This document shows, piece after piece, positions 6,639-14,916 of a stretch of 34,208 nucleotides of DNA (position 1 is the first letter of the stretch; every line of letters begins with the position of its first letter). Under the pieces are notes generated by a model. It ran no database searches. It saw nothing but the letters and a program-made list of their open reading frames with translations, and had not been told where the DNA came from. The position numbers and the translations under genes were made by a program. The DNA comes from Archaeoglobales archaeon. Lineage in GTDB: Archaea > Halobacteriota > Archaeoglobi > Archaeoglobales > Archaeoglobaceae. Where the stretch lies: contig JAAOZI010000018.1 in NCBI GenBank assembly GCA_011605865.1, forward strand, positions 1 to 34,208, given 5' to 3'.

Positions 6639-7946
6639 ATGAAGGTGGTAATAATCGGTGGCGGCGCCGCCGGCATGACTGCAGCTTCGCGAATTAAAGC
6701 AATTAAGCCAGATTGGGAAGTGACAGTTTTTGAAGAAACAAATTTCGTCAGCCATGCCCCCTGTGGAATACCGTACGTCGTCGAAGGCATAAGCAAGGCA
6801 GATCATTTGATGTATTATCCACCAGAATTTTTCAGAAAAGAGAGAGGGATAGATGTTAGAATAAATGCAAAGGTAATAGAAGTCGGTGAAGGATTTCTTA
6901 GGGTAAGGCAGAATGGTAGGGAAAGTAAATACGAGTGGGACAAACTCCTGATAGCAACTGGAGCTTTACCAAAAATTCCAAATGTTAAGGGCAGCGAGCT
7001 GGACGGAATAGTTACAATTCGTCATCCTGCAAATGCTGAAAAGCTGAAAAGAATCATTGATGAGGCTAAAAATATCGTGATTGTTGGTGCAGGGTATATT
7101 GGTGTTGAAATGGCAGAGGCAGTTTCATCTTTGGGTAAAAAGGTTACTGTAGTGGAATTTCTTGATCAGCCATTGCCAAATCTTGATAAGGAAATTGCAA
7201 ATCTGGTTAAGGCCGAGATGGAGAAAAAGGTGGATTTGAGACTTGGCGAGAAACTCGAAGCCTTTGAGGGGAAAGATAAGGTCGAGAGAGTTGTTACAAA
7301 CAAAAACAGCTATGATTGCGACCTCGCTATAGTTGCAACTGGGATTAGACCGAACGTTGAACTTGCTAAGATGCTTGGTTGCAAGCTGGGGGAAACTGGG
7401 GCTATATGGGTAGACGAAAAGATGCAGACAAGCGTTGAGAACGTATATTCTGCAGGCGATTGCGTGGAAACGAAGCATATGGTAACTGGAAAAAAGGTTT
7501 GGATTCCTCTAGCTCCGGCTGCAAACAAAATGGGATACGTTGCAGGGGTAAACATTTCGGGAGGTAGCTTGGAATTTCCTGGAGTAGTGGGGACTCAGCT
7601 TACGAAGTTTTTTGAACTTGAGATCGGTTCGACAGGTTTAAGCGAAAAAATGGCTAGATCAGAGGGATTTGAAGTCCGATCTACTGTGATAAAGGCAAAA
7701 ACAAGAGTTCATTACTATCCTGGGGGAAAAGACATTACTCTGAAGGTAATCGCGGATGAAAAGGGCAGAATTCTCGGTGCCCAGGCTGTGGGAAGCGAAG
7801 TTGCTATGAGAATTAATGTCTTCGCGGTAATGATACAAGCTGGCTTCAAGACAAGGGATGTCTTCTTCTCCGATCTGGCTTATGCACCTCCACTGACCCC
7901 GATATGGGATCCAATCATAGTTTCTGCGAGAACTTTGAAGTTCTGA
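6639..7946 (+). CDS. FAD-dependent NADH oxidase / CoA-disulfide reductase family protein
   Basis: The product is 435 aa from ATG 6639; the reading frame is open 24 codons further upstream, but the Rossmann fold begins right at MKVVIIGGGAAGMTAASR. The FAD site is GGGAAG (7-12), the redox cysteine is Cys42 in SHAPCGIPY, the NAD site is GAGYIGVEMAE (150-160) and the second FAD motif is VYSAGDC. A single active-site Cys rather than CxxxxC places it in the Nox/CoA-disulfide reductase/persulfide reductase group. Archaeoglobales carry several NoxA-type paralogues. The C-terminal dimerisation domain ends in YAPPLTPIWDPI as usual. There is no Shine-Dalgarno and an AT-rich TATA region lies about 25 nt upstream. 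The last 32 nt overlap the convergent flavoprotein gene. The substrate (O2, CoA disulfide or polysulfide) is unresolved. Confidence 0.87.
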   Translation: MKVVIIGGGAAGMTAASRIKAIKPDWEVTVFEETNFVSHAPCGIPYVVEGISKADHLMYYPPEFFRKERGIDVRINAKVIEVGEGFLRVRQNGRESKYEWDKLLIATGALPKIPNVKGSELDGIVTIRHPANAEKLKRIIDEAKNIVIVGAGYIGVEMAEAVSSLGKKVTVVEFLDQPLPNLDKEIANLVKAEMEKKVDLRLGEKLEAFEGKDKVERVVTNKNSYDCDLAIVATGIRPNVELAKMLGCKLGETGAIWVDEKMQTSVENVYSAGDCVETKHMVTGKKVWIPLAPAANKMGYVAGVNISGGSLEFPGVVGTQLTKFFELEIGSTGLSEKMARSEGFEVRSTVIKAKTRVHYYPGGKDITLKVIADEKGRILGAQAVGSEVAMRINVFAVMIQAGFKTRDVFFSDLAYAPPLTPIWDPIIVSARTLKF

Positions 7947-9021
7947 GAATTTTTATGAAGATTCGGATTAGGTACGGATGCCTCAAAATTAGCCCTAGTA
8001 TGTCTAAAGATTTGCCCAAAAAACTTGATGGTCTATCCATTTGCACACCTGAGAAATCGAATTCTTTTAATGCGTCAACGACTCTTTCAATTTCTTCGTT
8101 GCTTAACCAGTAGATATTTCTTATTTTTTCACCTAACCTGATTTCTCTGCTGATTTCTTTCAGAAAAGCCTTTTTATATGCTTGCAGATTTGGAAAATTC
8201 TCTGAGAGCTTTTCAGCTGCTAACAACAAGTAAAAAAGCCCACCTCCAGAGTATGGTTTTACCATCCCAGCAGAATCTCCAATAAGGGCAACTTTGCCTT
8301 TTACAAAATCCACGAGTTTTTCCGGAATCATTCCGGAGTTTAATTCCAGAATGCCACCCTTTACCCTCTTTGATACCGAAGGATGTTTTTCGATGAGCTT
8401 TTTCAAATAAAGGAATGCACTTCTTTTTGCTATCACTCCGATTTTAGCAGTTTCGCCTATCGGTATTGAGTATGCAAAAAATTCGCTGTAGTCTTTTCCC
8501 AGATATATTTCGACCGAATTTGGATCCATTGCGTCAAATCTTGTCTCTATTTGAACTGCAGTAAAAAATGGAGGTCTCTCGAATCCAAAGGATCTTGCCA
8601 CTTCTGAATTGACGCCATCGGCACCAATAATGTATTCTGCATCTAGTTCTCTATCGCCTAGCACAGCTTTTGCACCTCTAAATCTGACTTTATGCTTCAT
8701 GAAGACTTCCGCAAATTCTGATGCCCTTTCCAGAAGCATCGTATCGAGCAATTTTCTCTCTACTACAAAAGCCTCTCCCTTAGCTTCAAAGAATTTTCCC
8801 GAAGGTGAAAAGAATAATGCACTTTTTATTTTGTTTTCAATAGCCTTTTTTACATTGCAGTATTTTTTGTAGGCTTCAACACATTCCTTGCTTATGAGTC
8901 CGGCACACTGAACGGGAAATCCAGCGCTTTGATGTTCTTCAGCTATAATCACCTCCCTCTCTTTTCCGAGCAAATAGGCAGTTATAGACCCGGCCGGACC
9001 CGCACCGACTATTAGGATCAC
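7915..9021 (-). CDS. geranylgeranyl reductase family FAD-dependent oxidoreductase
   Basis: The product is 368 aa. An N-terminal FAD-binding motif VGAGPAGSITAYLLG is followed by the family segment GFPVQCAGLISKEC. A second FAD motif is YIIGADGVNSEVAR, and the C-terminal ALIGDSAGMVKPYSGGGLFY is the GD-AG-P-GGG motif of geranylgeranyl reductases. Archaeal members saturate the isoprenoid chains of membrane lipids or act on related polyprenyl substrates. Several paralogues are usual, so the exact substrate is open. The start is GTG at 9021 with no Shine-Dalgarno, hence probably leaderless. It is divergent from reverse gyrase across a 49-bp gap that holds a palindrome. Confidence 0.85.
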   Translation of the reverse strand: MILIVGAGPAGSITAYLLGKEREVIIAEEHQSAGFPVQCAGLISKECVEAYKKYCNVKKAIENKIKSALFFSPSGKFFEAKGEAFVVERKLLDTMLLERASEFAEVFMKHKVRFRGAKAVLGDRELDAEYIIGADGVNSEVARSFGFERPPFFTAVQIETRFDAMDPNSVEIYLGKDYSEFFAYSIPIGETAKIGVIAKRSAFLYLKKLIEKHPSVSKRVKGGILELNSGMIPEKLVDFVKGKVALIGDSAGMVKPYSGGGLFYLLLAAEKLSENFPNLQAYKKAFLKEISREIRLGEKIRNIYWLSNEEIERVVDALKEFDFSGVQMDRPSSFLGKSLDILGLILRHPYLIRIFIKILRTSKFSQKL

Positions 9022-9028
9022 AAAAAAT

Positions 9029-9055
9029 TGAGGAATAAAAGGTATTTATTCCTCA
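9029..9055. promoter_or_regulatory. palindrome in the divergent GGR-family / reverse gyrase promoter
   Basis: A perfect 11-bp inverted repeat, TGAGGAATAAA (9029-9039) and TTTATTCCTCA (9045-9055), is separated by the 5-nt AGGTA. It occupies more than half of the 49-bp gap between two divergent starts (9021 and 9071). TATA-like AT stretches lie inside the arms. It is best read as a shared operator or bidirectional core promoter. A hairpin in one transcript is possible but would fall before both start codons. Confidence 0.6.
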
Positions 9056-9070
9056 CCATTCATTGTCAAT

Positions 9071-12000
9071 GTGCTCATTTACGAAAACCTTTGCCCTGTC
9101 TGCGGGGGAGATCTGAGTTTTGAAGAGATAGAGAGGGGAATTTGCTTAAACAAAAAGACTAGGATTTGCGAGGAGAGCGAGCTGGAATTCGAAAAATTCT
9201 TCGAAAAATGCGTCGCTCCTTTGAGGGAAATACAGCGGATGTGGGCTAAGAGGATACTGAGGGGAGAGAGTTTCTCCCTAGTTGCCCCTACTGGTATTGG
9301 AAAAACTTCTTTTGGTCTTGCAATGTCCCTTTTCTTGGCAAAAAAGAGAAAGAAGAGTTATGTGATATTCCCTACCTCTCTCCTAGTTAAGCAGGCAGTG
9401 GAAACTCTGAAAAATTTTGCAGGGAAAGTTGGAATGGAAATAGGGCTGAATGAAGTAAAGGATTTTTCAGTTGGATTTTACCACTCTGAAGTGGAGAGAG
9501 GGGGATTTTTTGAGAACCTTCATAATTTCGACATACTGATAACGACCTCTCAATTCCTGGCAAAGAACTTCGATAAGCTGGAGGGATTGAAGTTCGACTT
9601 CGTCTTTGTCGATGATGTGGATTCGGTACTGAAAGCTTCGAGAAACATCGAGAGAATTTTGAAGCTTTTGGATTTAGAAAAAAAGAAAAGCGTTCTTGTA
9701 GTTTCAACCGCTACAGCCAAAGTTGGTAGGAAGGCTGAGCTCTTTAGAAGATATCTAAACTTCAGCCTAGGCTCATCTCAATTCTTTCTCAGGAACATCG
9801 AAGACGTTATCGCGAATGGTACTTCGATCGAGGAATTACTTGAAAAACTCGGGGATGGAGGGATAATCTACGCTAGGAGTTTGGAAGAATGCGAAGAGCT
9901 TAAGGAAAGACTGAGGGAGTTTAAAGTGGGTATTGTCACTTCAAAGAATTTAAAAGACTTCGAAGCTTTTTTGAAAGGGGAAGTGAAACATTTAATAGGA
10001 ACGGCGCATCATTACGGGGCCTTGGTTAGGGGACTTGATTTGCCCGAAAAGATTAAGTTCGCGATTTTTACAGGTTGTCCGGCTTATAGGGTTAGAGTTG
10101 AGGACTTGGAAAAAGTCTCCCCGTCAGTTCTTCGAATTCTAGTACATTTCTACAAGGATGATGAAAGGATTGCGAAGTATGTCCCAAAGCTTAGGTTCAT
10201 AGAGAAGATTGCAGATGAGGTAAGAGGAGCACTGAAAGAAGTTATGAGCGAAAGAGAGGCAAATGTTAGGGATGCAGTGGTTAGAAAGGGAGAAATAATC
10301 TTTCCTGACGTTAGAACCTATATACAAGCTTCTGGAAGAACTTCAAGATTGACTGTAAATGGGCTCACTAAGGGTGCCAGCTTTTTATTTGAAGGTGATA
10401 ACCAGCTTTTGAATGCCTTTATTGAGAGAGCGAAATTCTTTGATATAAATTTCAGAGATATCAGCGAGATCGATCTAGATTTTCTTAAGAGGGAGATAGA
10501 AGAGAGCAGGAAGAAGAAAAGGGAGCTAGATCTGATAAGACCGGCGCTCTTCATAGTTGAAAGTCCCACGAAAGCTAAGCAGATAGCAAGGTTTTTTGGA
10601 AGACCCGGAATAAGAATGGTGGACTCTGTTCCTGTGTATGAGGTTCCTACCGAAAAATACCTCCTCTTAATAACCTCTACCCTCGGCCATCTTACGGATC
10701 TGGTGACAAATCGCGGTTTTCACGGGGTCGAGGGTTTTACACCCATTTATACTACAATAAAGAGGTGCAGAAAATGCGGAAACCAATTCACTGAGAGTGT
10801 TTGTCCAAGATGTAGAAGCGAAGTTTACGAGGACTCGTACAGGATCATTTCAAGTCTCAGAAAAGTCGCTGAAGAAGCTGAAATTATAATTGTGGGTACA
10901 GATCCAGATGCTGAAGGGGAAAAAATCGGCTGGGATCTTCGATGCTTGCTTTGCGGTGAGATAAAGAGGGCGGAATTTCATGAAGTCACGAAAAGAGCAA
11001 TTTTAGAGGCTCTTAACAATCTTAAGCTTCCGAATCTAAACTTGGTTAAGGCTCAAATCGTCAGGAGAATAGAGGATAGATGGATAGGGTTTGAATTGAG
11101 CCAAAAGTTGCAGAATCATTTCGGGAAGAAAAATCTCTCTGCCGGAAGGGCCCAAACTCCTGCACTCGGGTGGATTATAGAGAGATATAGGGATTCCAGG
11201 AAGAAAAGGAGCATAGCAGTTTTTCCCGATTACGAAATATCTCTAGAGCTAGAAACAGGAGAAAAAGAGTTGGAATTGAAGATTGAATTGTTGGAGGATA
11301 GGATTGAGAAGAGGACACCTTTTCCACCCTATACAACAAACTCCCTTTTATTCGATGCAAACATGATTCTTAAAATGTCCGCAAAGCAGACGATGCAGAT
11401 AGCTCAGGAGCTTTTTGAGAACGGTTTAATAACTTATCACAGAACAGATTCTACAAGAGTAAGCGAGGTTGGTATGGCGATCGCGAGGGAATATCTTAAA
11501 GACGACTTTCAGGGTAGAGAATGGTTTTCTGAAGGTGCTCATGAATGCATTCGTCCCACAAGAGCCGTTGACAGAAATACTTTGGAAAGGCTGATAGATG
11601 AGGGCATATTGGTTGTTGAGGGCTTCAGATGGCCTCATTTTGCCCTTTATGATCTCATATTCCGGAGATTTATGGCCTCGCAGTGTAAGGAGTTTACAGT
11701 TCGTGTTAAGAAATACAGAATTAGTGTAGCTGGCAAGACATTCGATGAGGAAAGAATTGTAAGCGCGGAAGGAAGGGCCTATGAACTTTTTAAGTCCGTT
11801 TGGGTAAAGAAGGATTTAGCTCCGGGAATTCATAGAGCAAAAGTTGAAATCAGAAAGGTTCCTGTGTCTCCTCTTCTCTCTCAGGCCGATTTGATAAGGA
11901 TGATGAAAGAAAGAGGGATTGGAAGACCTTCAACTTATTCTGTCATTTTAGACAAACTGTTCGCCAGAGGCTACATATTTGAAAAGAACGGAAAGCTGAT

Positions 12001-12181
12001 TCCGACTAAGGAGGGAATTAAGGTTTACGAGTATCTGATTGAAAACTATGAGAGGTTCATATCGGAGGCCAGAACCCGAAACCTTGAGGAGAAGATGGAT
12101 GCGATAGAAAGGGGGGAGGTAGATTACCTCGAAGCCCTCAAGGAACTATATGAAGAGATAAAGATTGTAAGCTCCCGATGA
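9071..12181 (+). CDS. rgy: reverse gyrase
   Basis: This 1036-aa helicase-topoisomerase fusion is the hallmark enzyme of hyperthermophiles; it introduces positive supercoils using ATP. The order of parts is: N-terminal Cys cluster (Cys8, Cys11, Cys25, Cys33), Walker A APTGIGKTS (72-80), Walker B-like DDVD (181-184), the C-terminal helicase motif QASGRTSRL (about 419-427), Toprim start FIVESPTKAKQIARFFG (494-510) with acidic triad DPDAEGE (611-617), a second zinc finger with Cys566/569/578/581, and the topoisomerase IA nucleophile Tyr789 in YHRTDSTR. No intein is present. The start is GTG 9071. The gene is complete, of normal length, and ends 3 nt before a convergent gene. Confidence 0.97.
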   Translation: MLIYENLCPVCGGDLSFEEIERGICLNKKTRICEESELEFEKFFEKCVAPLREIQRMWAKRILRGESFSLVAPTGIGKTSFGLAMSLFLAKKRKKSYVIFPTSLLVKQAVETLKNFAGKVGMEIGLNEVKDFSVGFYHSEVERGGFFENLHNFDILITTSQFLAKNFDKLEGLKFDFVFVDDVDSVLKASRNIERILKLLDLEKKKSVLVVSTATAKVGRKAELFRRYLNFSLGSSQFFLRNIEDVIANGTSIEELLEKLGDGGIIYARSLEECEELKERLREFKVGIVTSKNLKDFEAFLKGEVKHLIGTAHHYGALVRGLDLPEKIKFAIFTGCPAYRVRVEDLEKVSPSVLRILVHFYKDDERIAKYVPKLRFIEKIADEVRGALKEVMSEREANVRDAVVRKGEIIFPDVRTYIQASGRTSRLTVNGLTKGASFLFEGDNQLLNAFIERAKFFDINFRDISEIDLDFLKREIEESRKKKRELDLIRPALFIVESPTKAKQIARFFGRPGIRMVDSVPVYEVPTEKYLLLITSTLGHLTDLVTNRGFHGVEGFTPIYTTIKRCRKCGNQFTESVCPRCRSEVYEDSYRIISSLRKVAEEAEIIIVGTDPDAEGEKIGWDLRCLLCGEIKRAEFHEVTKRAILEALNNLKLPNLNLVKAQIVRRIEDRWIGFELSQKLQNHFGKKNLSAGRAQTPALGWIIERYRDSRKKRSIAVFPDYEISLELETGEKELELKIELLEDRIEKRTPFPPYTTNSLLFDANMILKMSAKQTMQIAQELFENGLITYHRTDSTRVSEVGMAIAREYLKDDFQGREWFSEGAHECIRPTRAVDRNTLERLIDEGILVVEGFRWPHFALYDLIFRRFMASQCKEFTVRVKKYRISVAGKTFDEERIVSAEGRAYELFKSVWVKKDLAPGIHRAKVEIRKVPVSPLLSQADLIRMMKERGIGRPSTYSVILDKLFARGYIFEKNGKLIPTKEGIKVYEYLIENYERFISEARTRNLEEKMDAIERGEVDYLEALKELYEEIKIVSSR

Positions 12182-12184
12182 ATT

Positions 12185-13402
12185 CTAGATTAAACCAAAA
12201 TCTTTTCTTAGTATTTCTGCAACCTCCTTTCCCGCGAGTAAGCTGCCATTCATACTCCTTTCCGGATAATTTGGTCTGGAAGTCATTCCAGCAATATAAA
12301 ACCCATTTGCAACCCTGTAAGGGGTTATTTTTTTCAAAAAACCCTTCTCATATATTGGTGAGCTGAACTTAGCCCTAAATATTTTTATCCAGTTTAAATC
12401 TCCTCTTTTAACACCGAATTTTTCCAAATCTTTTAGAAAAAGTTTTTCTAGTTCTGAATCGCTTGCCCTAAAAAATTCGCTGTCCGGCATTGTATAGCTT
12501 GCGAGATAGACGAGGTGCTCTCCGTAATCTTCAAAAGGCATGAAATTCGTGTGCTCAATAATAGCTCCAAATGATGCACCCTCAACGTTTAGCCAATAGA
12601 TGTCAGATATGCTCTTTTTCAAGGATATTAGGGCACAGATAGAGCTTTGATATCGTATCTCGGGTATTCCAAGTTTATCTTTCAGATCTCCAAGTTCCGG
12701 TAGCGGGGCAGTAAAAACGATTGCATCGAAATCTTCTCCATTCACTGTCCATTTCCCCTCTAGCTTAATCTTAGCATCCTTATTTATTATTTCAATGTCT
12801 TCACACATCTTTTCCAAAAGCTGATGAAAGCCATGTCTTAAATATCCAATTTCCTCCCCTCTTAGCTTTCTGTTACTCCTTATCGCAACCCTCGCCAAAA
12901 GCCAGGCAAAGCTGACATCGCTAGCATTTTCGCCAAACTTAGCTTTCAGCATTGGCATGAAAAAGTTTTCAAGCAAACTACTGCCAAGCTCATTTCTTAT
13001 CGATTCTATGGCATTGAACTCATCAAATTTTTCGAAATCTCTCTTTCTACTTTTTATAGTAAAAATTGCTAGTTTTAGCTTATCTATCAGGCTCATGTAA
13101 GGATATTTTAGTATTTCGAGAGGAGTGCTGAGAGAATAAATTTTTCCGTTTTTTGCGATTCCGACTTTTACCGTTTTCCATACGAGCTTTGACTTCAGTC
13201 CGAATTTTCCGATGAGTTTAATCAGCTCCGTGTCGGATTTGAAGGCATGATGGTAGAATTTTTCTATACAATAGCCATTGCAGAAGCTTGAAAGAAGCCC
13301 TCCAACTGAAAGTTTTTCAAAAACTTTAATTTTCGCGAACTCCTTGAGCTCCATTGCGCATTTTAGCCCCGTAAGTCCTGCCCCAATGACTGCGATTTTC
13401 AT
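12185..13402 (-). CDS. NAD(P)/FAD-dependent amine-oxidase-type protein (protoporphyrinogen oxidase-like)
   Basis: The product is 405 aa. The N-terminal dinucleotide-binding motif is VIGAGLTGLKCAMEL, followed by the flavin-containing amine oxidase segment GGLLSSF. A central helical region FFMPMLKAKFGENASDVSFAWLLARV and the C-terminal FAD motif YRVANGFYIAGMTSRPNYPERSMNGSLLAG are typical of the HemG/HemY-like and carotenoid-desaturase-like superfamily. The substrate is unknown: haem precursors, isoprenoids or sugars are all possible. It is transcribed alone, convergent with reverse gyrase and divergent from the UbiD gene. The ATG at 13402 has no clear Shine-Dalgarno. Confidence 0.75.
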   Translation of the reverse strand: MKIAVIGAGLTGLKCAMELKEFAKIKVFEKLSVGGLLSSFCNGYCIEKFYHHAFKSDTELIKLIGKFGLKSKLVWKTVKVGIAKNGKIYSLSTPLEILKYPYMSLIDKLKLAIFTIKSRKRDFEKFDEFNAIESIRNELGSSLLENFFMPMLKAKFGENASDVSFAWLLARVAIRSNRKLRGEEIGYLRHGFHQLLEKMCEDIEIINKDAKIKLEGKWTVNGEDFDAIVFTAPLPELGDLKDKLGIPEIRYQSSICALISLKKSISDIYWLNVEGASFGAIIEHTNFMPFEDYGEHLVYLASYTMPDSEFFRASDSELEKLFLKDLEKFGVKRGDLNWIKIFRAKFSSPIYEKGFLKKITPYRVANGFYIAGMTSRPNYPERSMNGSLLAGKEVAEILRKDFGLI

Positions 13403-13473
13403 TTAAAAATTCTGCCACGGAGTTTAAAAACTTCCTCCTTTGAAAGCTATATTTTTAAACTCCACACTAATCT

Positions 13474-14916
13474 ATGCCCTACCGCGATCTCAGGGATTTC
13501 ATAGACAGACTTGAAAGGGAAAGAGAACTTGCAAGGATTAAAATCGAAGTGAGTCCAATTCTTGAGATAACAGAAATCACCAGTAGAGTTGCAAAAATGG
13601 GAGGAAAGGCGCTTCTTTTCGAAAAACCTAAAGGATACTCGATACCGGTACTCATAAACGCTTTTGGAACAGAGAAAAGAATGCTTATGGCCCTAGGGGT
13701 GAAGAGCTTTGATGAAATTAGGGGAAAAATTCTTTCAATTTTCAAAAAGAAACCATCTTCAATTTTCGATGCTATAAGAAGCCTGGATTCTATCAAAGAT
13801 CTGCTTGCAATTAGTCCGAAAAGAGTAAAAAGCGGACCGTGTCAAGAAGAAAGATCCGAAAGTTTGGAAAAGTTTCCAATTCTAAAATGCTGGCCCAAAG
13901 ATGCTGGGAGGTTCATAACGCTTCCCGTAGTTATAACAAGAGATCCAGAAAGCGGGGAGTTGAATGCTGGAGTTTATAGGATGCAGGTTTTTGATGGAAA
14001 AACAACTGGAATGCATTGGCAAATTCACAAGCATGGAATGGAAAACATGCTGAAGGCGAGGGAATGTGGAATGGATAAGCTCGATGTTGCAGTAGCAATT
14101 GGAGTTGATCCAGTAATTCTATACTCAGCAACGGCCCCGCTACCGAAGGGCATTAGCGAGTTTGCATTTGCAGGTTTTTTAAGGGGGGAGAGGATAGAAC
14201 TTGTGGAATGCGAGACGGTAGAATTGGAAGTTCCAGCAACTGCTGAGATCGTTCTGGAGGGTTACGTTAAGCTTGACGAACTTAGGTTGGAGGGACCGTT
14301 TGGTGATCACACTGGCTATTACACTCCTCCGGAGCCCTACCCCATTTTCAGAATAACAAATATAACCCATAGGGAGGATCCGGTTTATCATGCAACCGTT
14401 GTGGGAAAGCCATGGATGGAGGACGCTTGGTTAGGAAAGGCGACCGAGAGGATTTTTCTGCCTGTAATTCAGCTTTTGAATCCCGAAATTGTGGACATAA
14501 ACCTGCCAGTTGAAGGCGGATTTCACAGTCTCGCGATCGTCTCTATAAAGAAAAGGTATCCTGGTCAGGCAAAAAAGGTAATGTATTCTCTCTGGGGCCT
14601 TGGAATGCTCTCGCTCACGAAGATAATCGTTGTAGTGGATGAGGATATAAATCCACACAACCTCGGCGAAGTTATATGGGCAATCTCGACGAGATTTGAC
14701 CCGGCAAGGGATTTGGTTATCCTTCCTCCCTCACCGACAGATGCGTTGGACCATTCGGCTTATATCCAATCTCTCGCCGGAAAGCTTGGCATAGATGCGA
14801 CAAAAAAGCTGAAGGAAGAAGGTTATACTAGAGAATGGCCTGAACCTGTTGAGATGACGGAAGAAGTAAAGAAAAAAGTTGATTCGATTTGGAATGAAAT
14901 AATGAGATTTTTATGA
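13474..14916 (+). CDS. UbiD family decarboxylase
   Basis: The product is 480 aa, the full family length. The prenylated-FMN/metal binding region is visible as RFITLPVVITRDPES (146-160) then LNAGVYRMQ and HWQIHKHG (163-188). The acidic catalytic region is LEGPFGDHTGYYTPPEPYP, and the C-terminal SPTDALDHSAYIQ is also family-typical. UbiD enzymes reversibly decarboxylate unsaturated or aromatic acids with prFMN made by UbiX, which is not in this window. In most archaea one UbiD homologue is the anhydromevalonate phosphate decarboxylase of the archaeal mevalonate pathway; this is a plausible assignment but unproven. Its stop overlaps the next gene by 4 nt (ATGA). Confidence 0.9.
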   Translation: MPYRDLRDFIDRLERERELARIKIEVSPILEITEITSRVAKMGGKALLFEKPKGYSIPVLINAFGTEKRMLMALGVKSFDEIRGKILSIFKKKPSSIFDAIRSLDSIKDLLAISPKRVKSGPCQEERSESLEKFPILKCWPKDAGRFITLPVVITRDPESGELNAGVYRMQVFDGKTTGMHWQIHKHGMENMLKARECGMDKLDVAVAIGVDPVILYSATAPLPKGISEFAFAGFLRGERIELVECETVELEVPATAEIVLEGYVKLDELRLEGPFGDHTGYYTPPEPYPIFRITNITHREDPVYHATVVGKPWMEDAWLGKATERIFLPVIQLLNPEIVDINLPVEGGFHSLAIVSIKKRYPGQAKKVMYSLWGLGMLSLTKIIVVVDEDINPHNLGEVIWAISTRFDPARDLVILPPSPTDALDHSAYIQSLAGKLGIDATKKLKEEGYTREWPEPVEMTEEVKKKVDSIWNEIMRFL

